Assembly: GCA_902477645.1 (NCBI GenBank)
Contig: CABSIA010000153.1
Span: 1-6,797 of the forward strand
Length of the DNA: 6,797 nt
Source of the DNA: an uncultured Prevotella sp.
Lineage (GTDB): Bacteria; Bacteroidota; Bacteroidia; Bacteroidales; Bacteroidaceae
Reading direction: 5' to 3'
How positions within the stretch are numbered: the first letter of the stretch is position 1; every line of letters starts with the position of its first letter. The translations under genes and the position numbers were made by a program. Of this stretch, positions 1 to 5,036 are shown piece after piece. The notes beneath the pieces were generated by a model. That model worked only from the letters and a program-made list of their open reading frames with translations. It did not search any database and was not told the origin of the DNA.

Positions 1-75
1 AACTACATTTTCGGCACAGGTTGACAGAATGCCTATGATTGTCAGGAACAGTGCTAAGATAAATTTTTTAATCAT
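1..75 (-). CDS. Probable lipoprotein, N-terminal fragment (continues past window start)
   Basis: Reading the minus strand from an ATG at 75-73 gives 25 open codons to the window edge: a Lys-Lys n-region (MIKKF), a hydrophobic core (ILALFLTIIGIL) and then LSTC-AEN. This is a signal peptide with a lipobox-like L-S-T-C ending at Cys20. Thr at -1 is not the commonest residue, and cleavage by signal peptidase I after STCA is an alternative. The start codon overlaps the stop of the upstream beta-barrel gene as ATGA (75-72), which implies translational coupling and a shared operon with the barrel and DUF1573 genes. If it is a lipoprotein it would be an envelope protein, perhaps a partner of the barrel. 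The mature part lies outside the window, so no function can be given. The signal and coupling are seen; the lipoprotein class is inferred. Confidence 0.72.
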   Translation of the reverse strand, partial: MIKKFILALFLTIIGILSTCAENVV

Positions 76-1817
76 TTCTTTGCTTCTCCTTTTTTCTTAA
101 TTTCAATGAGTGTGAACGTGTACAGATAGTTGAGAGTCAGACGGATGTCGGTTCCGTCGAGCGACGAGCGTGTCTTGTTGATGTTTACATCGCCATACTT
201 GCTGAACGATGCCGATGCGCTGAAGGAGTGTACCTTCTTAAGGGTGTAGCTCGCACTGAGGTCAAGAGCCATGGAGAGGCTCTTCGATGTATGTTTAACG
301 TCGTTGTAACACAAGCTGATTGTTGCCGACGTATTGAGGCTCTGGTCTTTAAGAAATCCGCGTCCTGTGCTGAGCGATGCCACGTCGGAGCTGTACTCGG
401 TGTTGAAGCCCTTTGTGCGCTGGTGGCTGTAGGAGGCGTTGAAGTCCATTTCCCAAGGACGCACTCCGAGATTGTATGACAGACCGAGTGCCATGGTCTC
501 TACGTCGGACATGCCGACGGAGAATTTGTTAAGGTCCTTGTTCTTGGTGTAGTTGAGCGAGAGGCTTGCGCTGTGGTCGAGCAGGTCGCCGCTTATGGAA
601 TAGGTAGGGGTGAAACTGAAGCTGTGCAGAATGCGGTTAACCTGAGTAGTGTCGTTTACGGGGACCGTTCCCGCCGTCTGCTTCTGTATGTAGCCGTTGT
701 ACATGGCAGACATGCTAAGATGCGAGCCGATGCTGTAGGACGCCATGGCGGAGTAGACGTAGCCCTTGTTGGTATATAGCATCTTCTTGGCGAGGTTGTC
801 GCTCTGACCCGAGAATGAGCCGGAAAGTGACAGGCGGCCTATGGAGCCATTGAAGTTTACACCAAGGCTATGGTAGTTGTTTGATGTATAGTAGGTGCCG
901 AGCGATATGTAGTCGGGCTGGATAATCTTATAGAATACGGAGGTGTTGAAGCCTTTGTAATTGAGGCTCAGCGCGGCATCGCCGGCAAACTTTACATTGG
1001 ATGTGTAGCGCGCCTCGAAAACCTTGTCGAAGCGTGTGGCGTCGCCAGAGGTGACCTTCTTGCTCTCACGGTCGGCAGTGAAGGCGGAGGTGGCGACATT
1101 GGCACTGAGCGAGAGGAAGTTCTTGAAGTTTACGTTGCCCTTGAGACCTACGAGGAGGTTTTCTTGCGGACGTATGTCGTGGCGCCAATGCTCGCCAATG
1201 GAGTTTACGGCATCGTAGGCTCGGAGCATATACAGGTCGATGCTGTTGCCCTTGTCGGAATAGCCCATGCTGAATCCCCACGCCGAGCGCTTGTATTGTG
1301 CCTTGCGGGGGTTAGGGTCTTCGGGGTCGTCGTTGATGGCGTTCTGAAGTATGCCCCAAAAGCCAGAGGCACGGAATTTCTTTCCCTTGTATTCGAGTCC
1401 CACGCCGTTGAACGACATGTTGAGTATGTAGTTGCTGAACGGAATAGTAGAGCGTCCGAGATGGGCGGTGAAGTTTTTGTAGGTAGGCGAGATGTTGAAC
1501 GACAGCTGCGGATGGCTGAACGATGTGTTGTCATTGGAATAGTAGACGGCAAATGGCAGCGACAAGCCGTAGACGCTGATGTTGACGTTGGCAAAGACGC
1601 TGTTGCTGAGCGGCGACATATAACCAGCACCGTACGACGAGTGGTAGTAGGTGTTGTTGGTGCCGATAGAACCCGTTATGATCAGCGGGTCGCTCTTGCC
1701 TATCTGCGAAATATCCTGAGCCGAGAGCGGAAGTATGCCGCCCACTAACAGCACCGCTGCCACCGTGGCGATGAACAGGCTGTGCCTCTGTGCTCTATGT
1801 GATGAGATTGTGCTCAT
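72..1817 (-). CDS. Outer-membrane beta-barrel-like protein, function unknown
   Basis: 581 residues. The first 33 or so form a signal peptide with a long basic n-region (HRAQRH), a hydrophobic core (IATVAAVLLVGGILPL) and a likely cut at LSA-QD. The rest is almost entirely short amphipathic strands with alternating hydrophobic residues, many Ser, Asn, Tyr and Gly, and Gly/Asn/Asp turns, for example LSLSGSFSGQSDN, SMSAMYNGYI and SASLSLNYTKNKD. The pattern is that of a Bacteroidetes outer-membrane barrel. The last strand-like stretch (RLTLNYLYTFTLIEI) is followed by a charged tail, KKKGEAKK, so the usual terminal aromatic is not at the very end. I see no TonB box, plug domain or OmpA-type peptidoglycan motif. 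It starts 5 bp after the DUF1573 stop and its own TGA overlaps the next gene's ATG, so it sits mid-operon. The barrel is inferred from strand pattern; substrate and role are not known. Confidence 0.8.
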   Translation of the reverse strand: MSTISSHRAQRHSLFIATVAAVLLVGGILPLSAQDISQIGKSDPLIITGSIGTNNTYYHSSYGAGYMSPLSNSVFANVNISVYGLSLPFAVYYSNDNTSFSHPQLSFNISPTYKNFTAHLGRSTIPFSNYILNMSFNGVGLEYKGKKFRASGFWGILQNAINDDPEDPNPRKAQYKRSAWGFSMGYSDKGNSIDLYMLRAYDAVNSIGEHWRHDIRPQENLLVGLKGNVNFKNFLSLSANVATSAFTADRESKKVTSGDATRFDKVFEARYTSNVKFAGDAALSLNYKGFNTSVFYKIIQPDYISLGTYYTSNNYHSLGVNFNGSIGRLSLSGSFSGQSDNLAKKMLYTNKGYVYSAMASYSIGSHLSMSAMYNGYIQKQTAGTVPVNDTTQVNRILHSFSFTPTYSISGDLLDHSASLSLNYTKNKDLNKFSVGMSDVETMALGLSYNLGVRPWEMDFNASYSHQRTKGFNTEYSSDVASLSTGRGFLKDQSLNTSATISLCYNDVKHTSKSLSMALDLSASYTLKKVHSFSASASFSKYGDVNINKTRSSLDGTDIRLTLNYLYTFTLIEIKKKGEAKK

Positions 1818-1822
1818 AGGAT

Positions 1823-2221
1823 TTATTTGGGGTTAGATGCTGACTGATGGGAACTCTCTACGCTGCCCTTCACGAAAAGATAATTTATGCGTTGCGGGCA
1901 GTCGGTCATTACTCCCACCTTCTGGTGGAAATAGTTAGCTTGGCGGTATGGGTTGTATGTCACTATGACAGAGGCAGTGTCGCCGGGTGCCACTTTCCGG
2001 TGTGACACTGTGGCTGTTGTGCATCCGCACGTAGACGCTGCGCGGAGTATGGTAATTGTATCGGGACTGATGTTGCGCATGATGAAACGGTGGCTCACGG
2101 GGCCGTCGGCTTCGCGGACCGTTCCCATGTTGAAGACGGTTCCTCCAAGCCATTCAAAATAGTCGCCGGCATATAGCGGTAGGGCTATCAGGGTAAGGAT
2201 TAGGAATGTGAGCTGTTTCAT
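1823..2221 (-). CDS. DUF1573 family exported protein
   Basis: 132 residues. Residues 1-18 (MKQLTFLILTLIALPLYA) form a signal peptide with a likely cut before GDYFEW. The mature protein is a single DUF1573-type, Ig-like (ASH/MSP-related) domain. It shows the family pattern: 'NMGTVRE' near 31-37, 'FIMRNIS' at 46-52, the diagnostic S-T-C-G-C-T at 63-68, then 'KVAPGDTASVIVTYNP' at 76-91. Cys65 and Cys67 are the conserved pair, and a third Cys is at 108. The length is about one domain, so nothing appears missing. The family is abundant in Bacteroidetes and its biochemical role is not established. It is first in a tight trio with the barrel (5-bp gap) and the lipoprotein, which suggests a periplasmic or surface accessory role. 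No clear Shine-Dalgarno is present; a long hairpin arm ends about 12 bp before its ATG. Confidence 0.9.
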   Translation of the reverse strand: MKQLTFLILTLIALPLYAGDYFEWLGGTVFNMGTVREADGPVSHRFIMRNISPDTITILRAASTCGCTTATVSHRKVAPGDTASVIVTYNPYRQANYFHQKVGVMTDCPQRINYLFVKGSVESSHQSASNPK

Positions 2222-2233
2222 TGTTTAAGGGGA

Positions 2234-2334
2234 TAAGGAGTTAAAGGAGTTAAGGAGTTAAGCCATTAGACTTGGAGTTCAGAATTCAAGTAGAAAAGCA
2301 TTCGGCTTAACTCCTTTAACTCCTTAACTCCTTA
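2234..2334. repeat. Long imperfect inverted repeat made of tandem GGAGTTAA units
   Basis: Arms of 31 bp at 2234-2264 and 2304-2334 are separated by a 39-bp loop. They pair as 13 + 8 + 9 = 30 base pairs with one bulged base in each arm (2243 and 2317). Each arm is itself three tandem copies of an 8- or 9-bp unit, GGAGTTAA(A) on the left and its complement on the right, closed by GGCTT/AAGCC. It lies in the 137-bp gap between the 797-residue gene and the DUF1573 gene, which point the same way. There is no T-run after either arm, so a classical terminator is not supported. It could be an RNA processing or attenuation hairpin, or a dispersed intergenic repeat. The loop holds a weak 6-bp stem (2271-2276 with 2285-2290, one G-U pair). 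I see no TAnnTTTG promoter in this gap on the minus strand. Confidence 0.85.
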
Positions 2335-2358
2335 ATTCCTTTTAAAACCTTCGATTAA

Positions 2359-4752
2359 TTACTTCACTACAACTTTCTTTCCACCCTTGATAAGTATGCC
2401 CTTGGCATTCTTATTTACACGGCGGCCAGAAAGGTCGTAGAGCTGTTCGTTATCGGTAGCATTGTCTGTAGCAATCTCTGTGATGCCTGTTGTGCCGCTT
2501 GGTGTGGTGAAGCGGACAGGAGCCTTCATCGATCCTGCCAACTGAGTAAGCTTAACGGTCTCAGGGATGTCGAACTGCTCTCCAGTAACGGTGTTTACAA
2601 GTTTGAATGTCACATTCTCGCCAAATTCGCCTGTGGTGAATATCAATGCTGTATTACCGTTGATAATGCGTCCCTCGCCACGGCACTCACCGTTTACGAA
2701 TGCGCCAATAGAATAATCTTCAGCATTGTAAATTCCCTCAAGACTTGCGAAGAGAGCCATGTTGTTGGCATGCTGTGTAACGTCGTAGCTCCAAATCTTG
2801 CGCCGTGGAGCAGGTATAACGTCTGCGCCAGCCTCTGGTTCTGTAACTTCACCCCAATTAAGATAGCGGTCTGGTTCTACACAATAATATATATAGCCCT
2901 TGCCTGCTTCGAGTTTAAATGTGGAAGGAACAGCGTTCCATTGACCATTTTGAACAGTGGCTACACCATTAATACCATAGATCATATCGCCTTCGCCGAA
3001 ACCGTTGCCGGCATTGGCATTCCAATAAGTGAATGTCATATCGAACTCGTTAGGATAAGCCACCCAGTTGTAGCCCTGGGTGATGAAGGTGTATTTTAGG
3101 ACATCGTATTTACCCCACCAATAACTGTCTGTGCGGATGATAGAGTTTTCTGCGCTCTCGTAGTTTGCCTTCACCTTGTACATACCAACATAGAGGCTTG
3201 TGATGTCTCCGAAGAGGCCCAATGTGGGGTCGTTGTAGAGCAATTGTGTCTGCGAGCGCATGTCGATAACCTTGTTGTTGGCATTCATGTTGAGAATGTC
3301 GAGATATTCATAGGTTGGCTGATTGTTCTCATTTTGTTTCATCAAAGAGAAACCGTTGGCAAATGTGCCGCCTATCCAATCCCAACCACTCTCTGGGAGT
3401 TTGATTTCTACTGGAAGCTCAAGTGAGCAGAAACCTGCTGCGGCAATGCTCTCAGGGTCGCCACCGGTGTAGTAGCTGATATCGTTGCCATCGTATAGAA
3501 TTCTGAAAGCATAGGTTCCGACCTTCTTTCCTAAGAAACTGAATGCGGCGCCGCCCTCACTGGTTACTTCGACTCCGTTGGGGTCTTCGGCTTTTAAAAT
3601 CTCATATTTAATCAAATCGGGGTCGTACTGGTCCTCACCTGCTACCTGGATAATCTTTGCACCGACAGAGTAGTACTTAGAAATATCAAGTCTGTCGGGG
3701 AATGCAAGGGCGATAGGCTTCTTGACATGAACCTTTACTATAATAGAAACGCCACTGCCGTCGGCTGCGGTAACGGTAATCTCGTAGTCGCCAGGTGTTG
3801 TGGCTATACCGTCAGGCATGCCGTTTTCTCCACCTGTAAAGTTCAAGTTCTTATTGGCGGCATCGTCAGGAGTGATTGTGATGTTATCTTTAATCAAATC
3901 CCATACATTGTCGCCTACATCGACGGTAAGGCTTGGCTCACCCTCGCCGTTCCAGATGATGTTCTCCACGAGCTGAACAACCTCTGTGATGTAGAGATTG
4001 GCTGAGCTGCTGTTTTGATATTGCACTTCGCTTTGGCTGCCTGTATCACTCGTAATAGTGTAAGTTGGACCTGCAACATTTAGTTCTACCACGATGCCAT
4101 TTTCTTCTGTTTCGGCCAATGCTGTAGCCTTTCCGTCAGCAGCAACGGTAAGATACTGAGAGAAATCTGCCACAGGAGATGTGCCGAAAGTGAGAGTGAG
4201 CTGCGACTCGAGTTCGAAGGCTCCGTCACGCTTAGTGGTATTCTGATCATTAACTCCAAGATAAATCACCTTCACATAGTCGTTGAGATCGAAATTGTAA
4301 GGCAAACGTGCCTCTATATTGATAGGATTGTCCAACTCATAGTAAGGCTCGTCGATGATAATCGGCATAGGAATGGTAGTGTTGGTCTCGCCAGTGAAAG
4401 TCGCAAAGTCAGCCTTGCTATAAACAAGGTTGTTGTTGAACAGCTTCACCATGATAGGCTTGTTCACGTCATCCGAATTACCCCAAACACGGAGTCTGTA
4501 GAAATTCTGACCATCTACGGCAGTTGCCACGGCACGGCATTCTCCGCCAACAAAAGCTGCGATAGAGAAACTTTCGTTAATAGGAAAGTCTCGACTATCC
4601 AACTCATTGCCATTGATGTTTGGCTGCACATAGAGCACCGTTGAGTTAGGGTACTTGTTGTTTCCCGGGTCTGTCCACGGAAGATCTGTACCGGCAGCAC
4701 TTGCCCACAATGTGGTGAGCAGAAGTGCCAAAAGATTAAAAACTTTTTTCAT
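2359..4752 (-). CDS. Large secreted multi-module surface protein with short C-terminal sorting-like tail
   Basis: 797 residues. The signal peptide is at 1-20 (MKKVFNLLALLLTTLWASAA). Residues about 36-134 carry a module with the core 'FSIAAFVGGECRAVA', and about 662-750 carry a second copy, 'YSIGAFVNGECRGEG', so related modules bookend the protein. Residues about 277-345 look like a bacterial Ig-like domain (VDVGDNVWDL ... GDYEITVTAADGSG); 353-452 may be another beta domain. Two further related modules follow: 456-530 (WDWIGG ... SQTQLLYND ... YVGMYKVKAN) and 561-627 (YNWVAYP ... KLEAGKGYIYYC). The end, 770-797, reads LYDLSGRRVNKNAKGILIKG and then GKKVVVK, resembling the last part of Bacteroidetes type IX sorting domains but shorter than the usual 70-80 residues, so the export route is uncertain. 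I see no catalytic motif; an adhesin or structural role is a guess. It is divergent from the AraC-type regulator gene. Confidence 0.85.
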   Translation of the reverse strand: MKKVFNLLALLLTTLWASAAGTDLPWTDPGNNKYPNSTVLYVQPNINGNELDSRDFPINESFSIAAFVGGECRAVATAVDGQNFYRLRVWGNSDDVNKPIMVKLFNNNLVYSKADFATFTGETNTTIPMPIIIDEPYYELDNPINIEARLPYNFDLNDYVKVIYLGVNDQNTTKRDGAFELESQLTLTFGTSPVADFSQYLTVAADGKATALAETEENGIVVELNVAGPTYTITSDTGSQSEVQYQNSSSANLYITEVVQLVENIIWNGEGEPSLTVDVGDNVWDLIKDNITITPDDAANKNLNFTGGENGMPDGIATTPGDYEITVTAADGSGVSIIVKVHVKKPIALAFPDRLDISKYYSVGAKIIQVAGEDQYDPDLIKYEILKAEDPNGVEVTSEGGAAFSFLGKKVGTYAFRILYDGNDISYYTGGDPESIAAAGFCSLELPVEIKLPESGWDWIGGTFANGFSLMKQNENNQPTYEYLDILNMNANNKVIDMRSQTQLLYNDPTLGLFGDITSLYVGMYKVKANYESAENSIIRTDSYWWGKYDVLKYTFITQGYNWVAYPNEFDMTFTYWNANAGNGFGEGDMIYGINGVATVQNGQWNAVPSTFKLEAGKGYIYYCVEPDRYLNWGEVTEPEAGADVIPAPRRKIWSYDVTQHANNMALFASLEGIYNAEDYSIGAFVNGECRGEGRIINGNTALIFTTGEFGENVTFKLVNTVTGEQFDIPETVKLTQLAGSMKAPVRFTTPSGTTGITEIATDNATDNEQLYDLSGRRVNKNAKGILIKGGKKVVVK

Positions 4753-4820
4753 AAATTACTAAATTTGAGAGTTTGTAAATGATAATTATACTTCAAAAAA
4801 GGGCTCAGTTTTAACTATGG

Positions 4821-4828
4821 CAAAGATA
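4821..4828 (-). promoter_or_regulatory. Candidate -7 promoter element for the secreted-protein gene
   Basis: On the minus strand the bases read TATCTTTG, an exact match to the Bacteroidetes -7 consensus TAnnTTTG. It would place the transcript start near 4814, giving a leader of about 60 nt before the ATG at 4752. The best -33-like TTG (4855-4853) is 24 bp upstream, longer than the usual 19-21 bp, so the -33 half is weak. Confidence 0.55.
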
Positions 4829-4920
4829 TATATTCATATTTTAATACTCTTTCAATCGAGAAACATCATTTATCATTTGAGGCATTTTAATAAAGATGAC
4901 TCTCGGAGCACTATCAAACA

Positions 4921-4951
4921 AATGACTTTTTATATCAGAATAATGACATTT
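4921..4951 (+). repeat. Two direct repeats AATGAC(T/A)TTT spaced 21 bp
   Basis: AATGACTTTT at 4921-4930 and AATGACATTT at 4942-4951 match at 9 of 10 bases and start exactly 21 bp apart, about two helical turns, so both face the same side of the DNA. They lie 47-77 bp upstream of the candidate -7 element of the regulator gene. Half-sites in this geometry are typical of AraC-type and LytTR-type binding sites. A functional operator is inference. Confidence 0.5.
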
Positions 4952-4967
4952 GCCCATTTACAGGGCA
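4951..4967. promoter_or_regulatory. Short dyad TGCCC-N7-GGGCA, possible operator
   Basis: The dyad has two perfect 5-bp arms (4951-4955 and 4963-4967) around 7 bp. It is a GC-rich island in an AT-rich spacer, abuts the second AATGAC repeat, and ends 30 bp before the candidate -7 element at 4998. It could be a protein-binding site; the stem is too short and lacks a T-run for a terminator. Confidence 0.35.
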
Positions 4968-4997
4968 TTTCAGTACTCCCGTTCTGAAAAAAAACTA

Positions 4998-5005
4998 TAG
5001 ATTTG
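4998..5005 (+). promoter_or_regulatory. Candidate -7 promoter element for the membrane regulator gene
   Basis: TAGATTTG is an exact match to TAnnTTTG. Transcription would start near 5012, leaving about 25 nt before the ATG at 5037 or about 67 nt before the alternative ATG at 5079. No good -33 TTTG lies at the usual distance (the nearest candidate is TTTC at 4968-4971), which would suit a promoter that needs an activator. Confidence 0.5.
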
Positions 5006-5036
5006 CAATACGAAATCATTCACAAAACCAGACATC

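Larger units (their letters stand above)
4753..5036. promoter_or_regulatory. AT-rich divergent promoter region
   Basis: This 284-bp gap lies between the start of the secreted-protein gene (minus) and the start of the membrane regulator gene (plus). It is clearly more AT-rich than the flanking genes and holds no convincing small gene or RNA. It contains one candidate -7 element per direction, paired direct repeats 21 bp apart, a short dyad, and a tandem 7-bp repeat (ATCATTT twice, 4865-4878). The sequence AAATGA, or its complement TCATTT, occurs four times (4777, 4866, 4873 and 4920), which may be chance in AT-rich DNA or a scattered binding site. Neither start codon has a recognisable Shine-Dalgarno, as is usual in Bacteroidetes. 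Confidence 0.7.

Noticed and set aside
1205..1630. 141-codon minus-strand frame inside the barrel gene
   Set aside because: Ser/Thr/Arg-rich low-complexity shift-frame translation of the barrel gene, with no start signal or family resemblance.
1164..1748. 194-codon plus-strand open frame antisense to the beta-barrel gene
   Set aside because: The product is Val/Arg/Ala-rich with no recognisable domain, signal or promoter, and it lies wholly within a well-supported barrel gene; it is a codon-bias shadow.
2234..2334. Classical intrinsic terminator for the 797-residue gene
   Set aside because: The stem is AU-rich with a 39-nt loop and no U-run after the 3' arm, so the standard terminator form is not met.
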